Shown here: positions 1 to 11,900 of the stretch, one piece after another
How positions within the stretch are numbered: the stretch's first letter is position 1
How the letters are laid out: each line of letters starts with the position of its first letter
Assembly (NCBI GenBank): GCA_013398615.1
Contig: VZSR01003807.1
Location: 21,579,078-21,643,077 of the forward strand
Source of the DNA: Brachypodius melanocephalos
Lineage: Eukaryota > Chordata > Aves > Passeriformes > Pycnonotidae
DNA length: 64,000 nt
Reading direction: 5' to 3'
Position numbers and translations under genes: made by a program
The notes under the pieces: generated by a model
Seen by the model: only the letters and a program-made list of their open reading frames with translations
What the model was told of the DNA's origin: nothing
Database searches by the model: none

Positions 1-1444
1 AGCCCTGTGTCTACATGTACAGTGTTGATGTCTATAACTTTTAAAAAGCTGTGCAGATGTGTAAACACACGTGTACATGCACACAGAGATGTATGTATAT
101 TCATGTAAAATAAAATTGCCAACTCTTTTTATTTCTGAATGTCACCTCAATTGCAAGGGTCTCTGCTGGCAGTATTTCATTCCCCAAATTTCAAAATATC
201 TTGTGCTCCACAGTCTCCCAAGATAGAACAATGGACATGATTCACCAGAATAGTTACACTTTCAAGTAAGAAAAATACCAACAGTGGGACTGCACAATCC
301 ATATAAATCTTGAGTATGTGAATGAGCTTAAAGCAGTAGATGATTATAATATTTAAAAAAAAAAAAAAAAGGAAAAAGAGAGAGTTGAGTAAAATGGAAA
401 ATGAACACACAAATATTCCCAGCTGTTTCTTCATACTTTTACTAAAATAAGTACCCATAGCTAGTGAGATATTCAGATAAGATAATAACCAAAGGGAATG
501 TATTTTTCCTACTTGAAGTGCAAGTCCTACATAGAGAGAGCATTTTACAGACAGGGCACGTGAGGCATGAATAAGAAGACTGGAGAGTGAGTACCTGCAA
601 ACACTGAAAAAATATTACTATGAATGCACCAGAGTGGTAAACATAGAGGAAATATTTAATTTGCAGGATTTTCTTTCTTTTCGCTGTTTCTTGGATCTCT
701 TTGCCTCCTGCTATAGTGAGCACCCTACTTTGTAAAATGCTGCTTTGGATATGCAAGAGCATGGACATTCTCTTCAAAGTTGAGCTAATGGTTCTGTATC
801 GTGGAAACCTGCCTTGCCTGGTTTTCACCTGTCCACTCCACTCCTTATACCCTTATACCTCAACGAATTTTGTTGTTTACTGACACTTGCTTTTATCTAT
901 TATTTTTTAATAAAGTGCTGGAATTCTACATATCCATCTACCCTCAAAATTTGCCACATTTCCTCGGGTGAATTTCTAATGCTTTTCTTCTGGGACCTGC
1001 ACAGCCCACTGGGTAGGAAAGCTCTGACAGGAGTGAGAAGGGAAATTCCTTTCTTCTGTTGGCAGCCAGTCATTCAGTCAGCTGAGCAATGTGTGAGCTA
1101 GTGCCAGGTCAATGTCTCATGAAACCCTTCCATGAAAGGGGTATTACATGGAGCTTATGTTCCTCAGGAAGCGGTCTCAAAACGCAGAGATACTCTTCCA
1201 AATGCTCTTTATGCTCATCAGATTAAAACAAAGCAGCTCAAGGGACAGAACAGCCACAGCAGGTCAAGGAAGCCTACAGAAGGAATACAGGTTGGTGCCT
1301 CAAATTCAGAGATGCTTCAGAAGACGAAGAAGTTGTACAGAAGTATTTACAGTTAGCACCTATACAAAATTAATAAAGAAAGGGTAGAAGGATAAAGGGA
1401 GAGGGAACAAGTTATGGTAACCCCCTAATATATAGCTCCTTAGA
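1..1444. other. Unique AT-rich non-coding sequence
   Basis: No gene is recognisable here. The stretch contains a 16-nt A tract (355-370) and several overlapping open frames of 60-130 codons in different frames. None has a domain, a consistent codon pattern or paired splice sites that I can defend, so I treat them as chance open frames. Confidence 0.6.
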
Positions 1445-1512
1445 ATTCAGAATTTCATAGGATCACAGGATGGTTTGTGCGAAAATATAACTTTAAAGTT
1501 CATCTAGTAATA
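1445..1512 (-). repeat. Degraded CR1 LINE 3'-end scrap
   Basis: The plus strand reads TCATAGGATCACAGGATGG, then TTTAAAGTTCATCTAGT. This resembles the reverse complement of an avian CR1 3' end (cATAGAATCAtgGAATGG...ACCTTAAAGATCATCTAGT). Only about 70 bp is alignable by eye and it is strongly diverged, so the element would be old and 5'-truncated. A chance match is possible. Confidence 0.5.
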
Positions 1513-4500
1513 ATAATGAACAGAAAAACTGAGCAAAGTTAGTGAGCTGAATTGCACCCAGTAAAGCCAATGATAAGTTCCAGAGCAAGCAAGGGGAACC
1601 ACCACAAATTGTAAGATTGAGGCAGTGGGAGAGAGAAGATTTGCCTGCCTCTTAAGCATTTTTAAATTGTTATATTAAATCAGTTTTAATGGTTAACATC
1701 CACTCTGGAAAAGATTTGTTGGTTTTGCCCACAGAAGCAAAATATTAAGTTAAAAAGTCCTGATTTAACAAAACCTTTAGAGAACATGATTGAAATACCA
1801 CTTTTAAAAATGCAGTTTCATTCTAATAATTTCTTTTAAAACTCAGACACTTTTGGATGGTGAAAATTTACTATTTGCACTTATCTATGGCAAGTTTGTG
1901 GAAACTGAATGTAGAACTGATAAAAAAGTGGCATTAATGGGAAACTCTTATAAGACACATTCTCTGTATTAGTTCCTGTAACAATTTTGTTTCCATATAT
2001 ATTAATCTTTCTTCAGCAATTTTTCTTCATTTTTAGAACAGAAGTGTTTTAGAAATGAAGATTCTGCTGTTGGCTGTCAATTAGATTTCTGCTTTGAATT
2101 TCATAACATTTAAAAATTTTATCATTTGCTTTCTATCAGCACAGACAATTAGTGATTTCTGTCAATTCACTTCAGTATAATTCATGTTTCCAGTAAAATT
2201 AGTTATAAAACACAATATATGCACAATTGTCATCTTATCAGGTTTTCAAATTTTATATAAAACCATAGGAAGTATTTCCTTCTACAACGGAAAAGAATGT
2301 TCCAGCTTTTGGTCCTGAGGTTCCTGCCAGGAAGTATCATTGCATACTTATAACATCAGTTGTGTGTTGGCATAATTAACTTCCAGGTCTAGGTGAACCA
2401 GCTAAAATGACAACTAATATAGTAACTTTTAAAACCCATTGAGTACATGATAATAGTATCTTGCCCCACATTCACAGTCTCTGATAGAGATTATGGCTGA
2501 TATTTTGTTCTATTTAGATTGCTATCTAAATAAAAAAAAGAAAATAGTAATAATAATACTTCTACACCAATTCTCTAACAACATTTATAAGATGACCAGC
2601 ATTAACAATTTAATTATAAAATAAGATGCTGCAAAACTACAGTCTAATACACACTTTAATGCACATTTTTCTAGAGAAACTCTAATCTTGTCAGCTGAGA
2701 ATTAGCTGTTTTTGAACTAAATGTTTGCACCATAAAACATCACTTTAATTAAGAAAATACTCTGACTTCCTCCATCAATTTACTCACTTATTTCTAAGTA
2801 AGTCCTTTTGTACCCCAGCACTCACATTATTAAAACAAATCCACAATTCCAAAATATAGGCTGAAAACTACTTGCCATTCATGTGCTCAGAGAAATAGTC
2901 TGGAACTCAAAATACTCAAACCAAACAAAAGGATTTATATAATATCAGTACTGATCCAAGATTTGAAATTACTACATGCTGAGCATACTACCCTTTTTCT
3001 CTTGCAAGATATTTAAGAATATTCTGTACCTAAAATGGGCAAATGTTCTCACAAAGGTCAACAGCATTCTAAAAATACCTCTAGTTACAGGTTGCAGTAC
3101 TCAAACCTCATGGAAAACCCCTGCTGTCCACTGCAGGTCATTCTTTTCCTATTATGGCACTACAGAGACCCATCTAGAAAAGCGTGGTGCACTGTTTGAG
3201 CTGCAAAGCTCTCTTCCTGCACTAGATATCTTGGCTTAAAACTCCCACAGAATCCGCTGCTCCATTTTCCAGAGCATTATTTACATATTTTGTTCTTGTT
3301 GATGGGAAGAAAAGAGAATAGTTATTAAAACACAGCTGCAAAGTAGGCTTCTATAATGAATATACCACAGAAATTCATTTTCATAGAACTGATTCAGTGA
3401 GAGTAGTACCAGTTAAGTCTCAGCATTGACTGGATCCCCATTTTATACTGCTTTTCCAAAGGCTTCTGCACACCTTCTAGGTGTACAAAAAGGACCAGTT
3501 TCAGAACCACATGACACAAATGTGTAGCATCCCTCAGTTACACAGCAAGAATTCCCTGCTTACCAAGAGCCACATCTGAGTGGGACACCACAAGGGCATG
3601 TGGACTAAAGAGGGAGAAGGTGCTCTTGCATGTTTGTCTAATTTCTAGAGGTCCTTTGTGCAGCTCACAACTCTGCAGGGAGAAATCTCACCAGCACGCC
3701 TCATCTACTCTATCAGCAGACACAAATGAACCAGATCAGCTAATTTTAAACCGTAGAGCTCCAAGGGTGGTAAAAGTTAGGCACTCAACATCAACCAGCA
3801 GTTGGGGAGTATTGTCTGCAGTGAACACAGCTGAATTTGGAAGACTGAACCTGTCCCTGTATTGATTTCTAAGCTTCTTTAGAGATGAAATGTTGCAAAT
3901 CCAAGTAATTTAAAAATTTGCTTTAACTGTTACGGATCATGACCCTGGCCATCCCTCAGCATCATCCACATGAAAGGCTGGGACAGGAAAAAGTCATTTA
4001 AGATAAGGCTTAGAAAACTGGATAAGCATTGGTAGCCTGGATTCTGGCATACTGCCATTGAAGAGACTACCCCAAAGCAAATACAATAATTAAAACTCAT
4101 TTTGGCATAGACCTAAAGGTGGGAAGAAGGAACCAGATTGTCACAGTGATCACCAGCATGAGTAACACCAGAGCTGTTGTCATGCATTTTCACGTTTCAA
4201 GGCTGCAATTTGACTACACGACATGTGCTCACACAGGGGTGCAGGGCTGGCAGACACCTCCCTGCCTCCATCACCCAGCTGCTGCCAGAACCAAGATCCA
4301 GTCTAAGAAAGCTGCCGAAAGGGCACGTATTCCTGGAATTTTCTCTAAAAGTGAGTCTTTGGTCTTTTGCACGAGCCCACACAACTACCTAGATATAAGC
4401 ATACTGCATATGCCAAGGCTGATGATTATTTCTGCTGCGTCTTTCTTAATGTCTTCTGGGGTTTGTGGGAAACCCAGGTGGAAAACAGCTGTTCATTCAA

Positions 4501-4564
4501 TCCACCTATGCTCCTTACACATGCAGGTTATATATTTGTAATTTTATTCCATATGTTACAGGAC
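1513..4564. other. Unique non-coding sequence
   Basis: Mostly AT-rich single-copy sequence. The part around 2030-2200 is rich in ATTAG/TAAT-type words and looks like conserved non-coding DNA (inference only). A GC-richer patch at about 4190-4420 lies in a 140-codon open frame (4119-4541) with no recognisable domain. I see no gene. Confidence 0.55.
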
Positions 4565-5495
4565 TGTGGTGAGTTAACCCCACCTGGATGCCAGGTGAAC
4601 GCCAAAGTTGCTTATCACTGCCCTCCTCAACAGGACAAGGGAAAGTATAAAGAAAGGTTCACAGGACAAGATAAGAACAGGGAAAGACCACTCAGCAGTT
4701 ACCATCACGAGCAAAACAGACTCAGCTTGGGGAAATTAAGTTATTACCAATCAAACATGAGTAGGAAAACGAGAAATAAAAACTAAATCATGAAACACCT
4801 CGCCTCTACCTTTTCCTTCTTCCTAGGCTCTACCTCATTGCCTCCTCCCCAGGAGCCATGCAGGGGGATGGGAATGGGGGTTGCAGTCAGTTTATCACAT
4901 GTTGTCTCTGGCTCTCCTTCCTGCTCAGTGGGAGGAACTCCTCACATGCTTCTCTCAGCACAGGGTTCTTAATAGATGAGATAGTCCTCCACCAACTTGT
5001 TCGGTGTGATTCATTTCCACGGGCTGCAGTTTTTCACAGCTTGCTCCAGCGTAGGTTCCTCATGGGGTCACAAAACCTTCTCCTGTTTGGAGTCCTCTCT
5101 TCATAGGCCCACAAATCCTGACTCACAGACTTCTCCTGGCTCACAGCCTCCTTTGGGCACCACCTGCCCTGACAGGGGGTCCTGCAAGGGCTGTGGGTGG
5201 ATCTCTGCTCCCCCATGGACCTCCCTGGGCTGCAGGGGCACAGCTGCCTCACCGTGGGCTGCACCAGGGGCTGCAGGGGAACCTCTGCTCCGGTGCTTGG
5301 AGCACTTCCTCTGCCTCCTTCTTCCCTGACCCTGGAGATTTCTAGCTGTTGCTGACAGGCTCAGCCTTGGCCAGCAGTGGTATCGAGCTTATTTGTATTG
5401 TCTCTGTCAATCACTGGAGAACCTTCTGGCAGCTTCTCACAGAATCAAACCCTGCAGCCCTCCCACTACTAAAACCTTGCTATAAACCAAATACA
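4565..5495 (-). mobile_element. Solo LTR of an avian ERVL-like endogenous retrovirus
   Basis: On the minus strand the element starts TGTATTTGGTTTATAGCAAGG at 5495 and ends ...GGGGTTAACTCACCACA at 4565, giving the TG...CA ends expected of an LTR. The interior includes the GC-rich GGGCTGCAGGGG-type segments and the GAGAAGCTGCCAGAAG block that I recognise from a common avian LTR family. The bases just outside are AGGAC (4560-4564) and AGGAA (5496-5500), a 5-bp target duplication with one mismatch. At about 931 bp it looks complete. No retroviral coding region is attached, so it is a solo LTR left by recombination between two LTRs. The forward open frames inside it are not genes. Exact subfamily not determined. 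Confidence 0.85.
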
Positions 5496-7030
5496 AGGAA
5501 ATTTGCCTGCTTGTAATTTTGAGGTATTTCTTCCACCTTAACAAATATTTTCAGTACCCATTCCTACCACTGTGCTCCTTGGTCCATACCTTAACCATGG
5601 CCATGTTCTCCCTTCCACATGTGTCTATTACACATTGCTTACCTCAGAAAATTACTCAGCTGGTCTTCTATAATTTGATGGCATACAGTCTAAGAACATG
5701 TGCTAATTTCTTCCCCCCACCTCCCAGTTCCACTGAGCAACTCCACAGGCAGTCTTAATACCCTATAAAAGATATTCCAATGTCTGTGTCCTGGCCACCA
5801 CTCCCCGGACTACCCCTCCAAAAGCAACACTGAGGGGACTCTTTGATCTTGGCAAAACACACTGACAGTCACAACCCAGTCCCCTAGAAAGAAAAGCCTC
5901 AATGTAAGAACTAGAAGAGGTATTGGCTTTTCCAGCAGCAAAGCCACAAACTGTGTAGGGTCAGGGAAGGGCAGACCTCATCTTTCAGACGTTCCCTGCA
6001 GAACAAGGCTGCTGTGAGAGATTGGAATAGCTGACACTATTTCTGACTAAACAGGTCTGTTGTTTTCTGGCCATGCTGAGTGGATGGAGGCCACAGCTCT
6101 TCATACTCAACCTTTAATGAATAGTAAATTTAAAATGATTTATAAATTAATGTGCTTCCTCCCTCCAACTCTCACTCTGTAAATAATTGCAGCTTTCAAT
6201 TTATCTGTGTGAGAGAAGAATTAAGGCTGGAAAGAGTTTGATGCTAGAGGAAAATAAGCTAAGGGGATGATGATAAAAGCAAAAAAGGGGAGAATATAAC
6301 ATCAGCTCTGTTGATTAGCATAAGAAAGGCAAGCCTCTAAAGAATAATTCTTCATACAGTGAAAGGTTGTCATCTGGGGAGAGGTGGGTGCTGAGGTGTA
6401 CAAACACAGCAGTGATGTGCCTGTGCTCTGCTCCTCCACCTCCCAGACATGGCTCCCCAGCACCACTGACACCCCCTCACTCTGGTGCTGATGGCTCCCA
6501 GATACAGGGCAGCCGGGAAGCCCAGGAGGAGAAGGGGCATGATGAGGAACCGGATGCTGTAAAGGAGCTCAGAAACCCCACAACCATAAAGTGCCTAGTG
6601 CCTCATCTGCTGCACTCACTCAAGACACCACTGGAACAAAGAGCCAGCATTTAATGATATAAATTACTTTTGTAGGAAGGAGTACATAGGTTATGCTTCT
6701 CTTTTTTCAGGCTCACTAATTGTCCAACTCAATATGAAAATGAAGCGACGTGAACCATATTGTATGTATGTGTGTATGCATAAATAAATGCCAAGAAGTA
6801 TATAATTACTCTCTTGCTAAAAATTCTAATTTTTGCAAATATAATTACAATAACCAAGTCAAACAGAATCCCTTAAAGTAACCCCAAGATCTTTGATCAA
6901 TGAGATTAACCTGTATATTGTCACCTCTAAAGTAAAATTTTACAAATTTTACAAATAGCTTGTCAATGTTTTAATAATAACAAAATTGTTATAACATAGC
7001 ACTCTTTTTAGAGAAGCAGTACTAAAATAA
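5496..7030. other. Non-coding sequence with a GC-richer patch
   Basis: Unique sequence between an LTR and a CR1. The first kilobase holds no gene that I recognise. The 6367-6600 patch is GC-richer than its surroundings and is open on both strands. Its minus strand carries a short hydrophobic frame, listed separately. From 6655 to 7030 it returns to AT-rich filler. Confidence 0.55.
6481..6556 (-). other. Candidate orphan exon encoding a hydrophobic segment
   Basis: Read on the minus strand, a pyrimidine-rich stretch ending CTCCTTTACAG (acceptor-like, AG at 6557-6558) precedes 76 bp that are open in one frame and followed by GTGAGG (donor-like). The 25 codons give IRFLIMPLLLLGFPAALYLG plus a few residues, which is typical of a membrane or signal segment. 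The same frame stays open beyond the donor for about 30 codons with an unremarkable Cys/Trp/Arg-rich composition. I do not recognise the protein. Hydrophobic frames with splice-like borders also arise by chance in CT-rich DNA, and no partner exon is visible in the window. It could be an exon of a gene spanning the window, a pseudo-exon, or noise. Confidence 0.2.
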
Positions 7031-7545
7031 TCACAGAATGGGTCAGGTTTGAAGGAACCACAGTGGGTCACCTGGTCCAACCTCCCTGCTTGGGCATGGT
7101 CATCCTAGAGCACACTGCACAGGGTTATGTCCAGGCAGTTCCCGAATATCTCCAGTTGTGGAGGCTGACACTCCACAACCTCTCTGGGAAACCTGTTCAA
7201 GGGCTGAGTAGAGGGTCAGGATCACCTCCCTCGACCTGCTGGGAATGCTCTTTTAGCGCACCCAGGATACCTTCTTGGCTACACGGGCACACAGCTGGCT
7301 CACGGACAGTTTATTGTCACAGGACCCCCAGGTCCTTCTCTGTAGAGTTGCTTTCCAGCAGATCAGCCCCCAGCCTGTACTGGTGCCCAGGATTATTCAT
7401 CCTACGGTGCAGGACCCTACATTTGCCTTTCCTGAATTTCAAACCCTAATTCTCTGCTCATGTCTCTGACCTGTTGTGGTGCTTCTGAAGGGCTGCACAG
7501 CCCTCTAGGGGATTGGTCATTCCCCCCAGCTCTGTGATAATACCA
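7031..7545 (-). mobile_element. CR1 LINE fragment, 5'-truncated, internally deleted
   Basis: The plus strand begins with the reverse-complemented CR1 tail (TCACAGAATGGGTCAGG..GGTCACCTGGTCCAACCTCC). It continues through the region matching the LINE 3' UTR, then CACCAGG-like/ACCCCCAGGTCCTTCTC, CAGCCCCCAGCCTGTACTGG and GTGCAGGACCCTACATTTGCC, which belong further upstream in CR1. Compared with the usual order, sequence is missing around 7220-7250, so the copy has an internal deletion. It ends near CCCCCAGCTCTGTGATAAT. No intact reverse transcriptase frame remains. The 128-codon plus-strand frame (7063-7449) is antisense to the LINE and not a gene. Confidence 0.93.
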
Positions 7546-8920
7546 ATTAAAACACAAACAAACCTCACAAATTGAAACCTAATATGCCGTGGTGTTTCCA
7601 TCTTTGTGATAAAATTACATGAAGGACAGGGGCAGGCCAGTACATAAGATGTCAACTGGAGATATAAAAACAGATTTAAACATGTAGAAAGTTTGCATCA
7701 ATCAGGAGAATTAACTGCTCTCTCAATCCACTGCAGACCAGTAGCAAAGGGGCCTTTAAATCCTGGGAGGGAGTGTTAAGTTGCCTGGATGTATGACCAT
7801 ACTGATTTATAGATAGATACATGTGTGTATGTCCTGCTGACAAACACACTAAAGCACCGTAACAGATTGCAGGGAACTGTCACATAGTCTCCAACATCAG
7901 AGGCTTTCAAGATCTTGCAAGTAAGATGGATAAACATAAGATGCTTTCCAAGGACAGAATGACTGACTTGATGAACGTCAATCATGCCTTTTTCTATGAC
8001 TTAACACGTCCAAATAAGTTTTTTCTTTTCCATTTCAACGGTAGATCTTTTCTGTTTGCAGTGATGCAACAAATGACAAAGGAAACAACGAAGAATAAAG
8101 ACCTAGTACAAAGCACAAAGGGATGCAGATACCCCAACACATTTGCAATTCTCTACTTGTTGCATCTATCAATGAGCAGAAACAGTTAAAGGCATAAAAC
8201 TTCAGCTTCCATGACAAGGGAAGCCCTAGCTTTCTTCCTGGAGCAGCAAAACTGTGTTAGGAGGCAGCCTCTCAGATAACCTCTGTGCATAAAGATGGCT
8301 TGGGAAAAGGGAGAGAAGGAGTAGGGGAGAACCAACACAACAGTCATTCATAAAACTATTGTGAGCAAATGGAGAAGTTAATATGGAAATTACTTAATGT
8401 CACTTGGATAATACATGACCAAGTGAGAGGCTGCTGATTCCAAGCAAGCCCATGAATGATTAAAGCCGTAGAAGCACAGCCACACAAAAGCTCTTTTATA
8501 CAATTAACAAGAAGAAAAAGTACATGGAGAAAAATTCTGTGTAAAATCCTTAATTCCCACCTCCAGACTGATAGCGCTACTTTAAATGGGAATATAGGTT
8601 TTGGTAGTTTAAGTAGCACATAAACAGGAAAGAAAACAGCACAGAAAAATCTACCATGTAGACTAAACTACCAGGCCTTTATCACTTGGGTGTGACTAGT
8701 CATTAATAGAAAAGGTTTCCCCGTAGATTAGCACTAAAAGCTGAAACATCTCAGGCAATGCCAAGAGCTTGTCCACGACTTTTTGCTTTTTTTGTAAGAC
8801 TGCTACATTTCTCAATTTCCTACTAAAACCAGTTTCTTCAGTGTACTGTCAGCAGAGACCCTTCACCATGAAAAAAAAAAGCCAGAAGATTTTCTTTTAG
8901 TAGGGTTTCAAACTGATATT

Positions 8921-8990
8921 AAAAAATAACAAAACAAATCCAAACAAAAAAACCAACCAAACAAAAAACCCCAAACAATAAAAAACCACA
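8921..8990. repeat. A/C-rich low-complexity tract
   Basis: Irregular runs of AAAC/CAAAC with short CC and CCCC runs (for example CCAACCAAACAAAAAACCCC). One of about nine similar tracts in the window. Confidence 0.85.
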
Positions 8991-11900
8991 TTTTTATATG
9001 AGTGAAAACACACTATCCTGGAGAATTGGAAGGCAATAAAATTTAGCTCCTCTTGCAATTACCACTGCAAACTATACACATAAAAACTTTCTATTCCATG
9101 AAACAAAATACCAAAATGAACCTTGAAACATTATTTTTAAATAGAAGCTTAATAAGAATTTTGTCCAATGACTTTTTTTTGGTGCAAACAGAATCACTAC
9201 AGCTTTTACCATACATTACAGATTTAGACTTCTCTGTATTAGTAAAGAGACCCATAGTTTATAATTGTGATTTTCTAACAGACTAAAGCCTATTAATCAA
9301 AATGCTGCTTTGATGGGCTGTGCAAATAAACAGCAGTAAAGTTATGCTTAGTGTGGCTATGGTGCATGAAAACCTGCTCCCAGAACAGCTGGAATGAAGA
9401 ATTGTTCATTTACAGTTTCTAATCACATTCAGCATCTAGAATAAAAATCTGATGTTTGTTAATTGCTTTGAGTATATTATTTCATTTTTCAAAACCCTAT
9501 AACACAACAGTGACATTACTGGCACCATTTTACATCTATAGCATTCATTCTTTCAAAATAAAAATTTTATTACCCCTTGCTTTGTACAGGAAAAATCTGC
9601 CTTAGAAAAAGGACACAAGGATGACTTTAAAATATGCTCAGTAACAAGTTTTGATCTTTCCTGAAAATTAAAAAACCAAACCCTATGGGTAAAATTCACC
9701 CTATTTCTCATGCACAAAACCTAACAGGCAAGAAAAGCAGTGTGATTCCTCTATGCAGGAATGGAGTCTCTCAGGGCTCCTGCAGATCAACAGAATTAAA
9801 TATGATTTGGTGGTAAACTCAGGTCTGGATCACCAGATCTCAACAGGGATGTTGCAAAGATAAATTCATCTCAGATGAGGTTTCACTTGTAAATATGAGA
9901 AGATAATTACTTTAAGAGGTGACCAGCAGGAGCCCAAGCCCTGGTGGGAATAGCATGGGCATTCACTTTTGTGAACCAAGCAGCCAAGTCTAACACCTCC
10001 AAAGGAAAAAATCGATTTCTATGCTTTTTCAAGAATACAAATATTATGCAGATAAACTAGGCTCTGTTTATTTTAACATCTGTGGACAACAGCTGTGGAA
10101 ACTAGACCTGATCACCCTCACAGGAAGTTATGCACTTGTGTTTTCAACTTTAAGTGTAGAATTATTTTGCTTCAGCTCTCCTTGACAGAAATTACTGCAG
10201 CAAGTATTGGTCATACTCCTATCGTATTTTTTAGTGTACCTTGGACAAATATACCTAAATTAATCTGAACAGGATAATTTTTATACAACATAGTTCCATT
10301 ACTCAAGAATTTTACTCTCCTCTTATTTAAATCATGTTTTGGCTTTTTTTCCCCCTAACATCTTCAGAAATACAGAAATAAACTTCAAAATAACCTGATT
10401 CCTAGGTTAAGTGTTAATGTCTAAAAATTTTTTAAAAAATACATGTGCAACATGTACCACCTTCTAACCATTTAAATAAGGCAGAAAACTGTCATTAGGG
10501 GCTGATTTTTACAGGACTTTATTTTCTTCATTCCTTGTGAACAATTTCTTTTGGTATACTGGTGAATCATCACCAGTAAGGTACAGCCTTGGCTACTCCA
10601 AAATATAATGATGAAGTACAAAAAGTAAGGACACTGCAAAGCTGTTAGCCAGCCCTTCTCCTTGCCCTCCTTTTTCTAATGTCCTTAACAAAATACTGTT
10701 CTTTTGTCTGTGCGTTTATGACCTCTTACCTTCCACTTGTCTGCTAAGCATTGTCATTTCTCCTGTGACTTTTTCTTAGAATGAGCTAACCCTTCTGTAT
10801 CAGCTTGGACTGATTTGAAAACCTCTATTGCTTAAAAGGTGGTGAAATTACAGCTACAAAACTTGTCCCACCATGTAATTTTAAAGTCTACTACAAAGTT
10901 AGCCAGGGCTTGTCTACCTGACAAAGTTGTATCTGCAAAATGTGAATTTCAGGTTCTACACTCATATGTTCACATATCCTTCTGTGAGCACTTGCACTTT
11001 ATGATTTTTTAATAAGGTTTGAAAAGCGATTTAATATCTAAATCCAAAACAGCTCCTAATGCCATTACTGACATGGTTTATTAAGTCATATACATAGTAT
11101 CAGGGTTAGTATTAGGTTTAAAGTACTATTTCTTTCCTTTACAAATACTTTCTACTCTCTAATTTGGATTTGTGTCCCAGATGTATTAGTATCAACCTAC
11201 GTGGAAACACAAAGCACTACAAAAGACTACAAAGACGTGGCTCCTTGCAGATTTTCTTCCACCTTGCAATGCCAATCTTGTTACCACCTCATCTGATGCC
11301 TGAACCTTTTCCCATCTCCTGAAAGTCATACTTTCTATATATTTACATATTTTTACAAAATGTGAAAAGATTTTCTTCACTAAAACAAACCTTTTGTCGA
11401 ACTATTGTGTTTTCAACTAGATACCCTCAGTTTCCTGCCAATATGCTGTGGACCATGGCTCTCCAGTGTCTCTTGACAGTCCACACTTGGGTAAAGCATT
11501 TTAAAATTATCATCACTAGAAAGGAGATAATAATCAGATTCCATGTTCATAGAAGAATCTATTCTTTATATGAAAGCATTTCTGCAACAGATTAATATTT
11601 TCCATTTCCAAGAAATGAACTTGAAAAGAAAGAAACAGTCACTAAAGATGGTTGCACTTCTATTTTTTCTTAATATACCATATTATCTGAAACAGATCAG
11701 AATATTATTTATAACAAAATTATGCTCTTTTTTGCATTTTTGATTTTAAAATACTCTTTCTCTTGGCAATTCACAGTTCATCACACATTGAATACCACTT
11801 CTACTCTTCTAGTTTAGAAATGTATTAATCATGCAACACTGGATAGATATTTCTTAATGATCATTCATGACACATTTTTAAGGTGTCCTTTGGAATAACT

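Noticed and set aside
4119..4541. 140-codon plus frame in a GC-richer patch
   Set aside because: No domain, no plausible splice pair around the whole frame, and overlapping open frames on both strands. Looks fortuitous.
7063..7449. 128-codon plus-strand frame
   Set aside because: Antisense to a CR1 LINE fragment.
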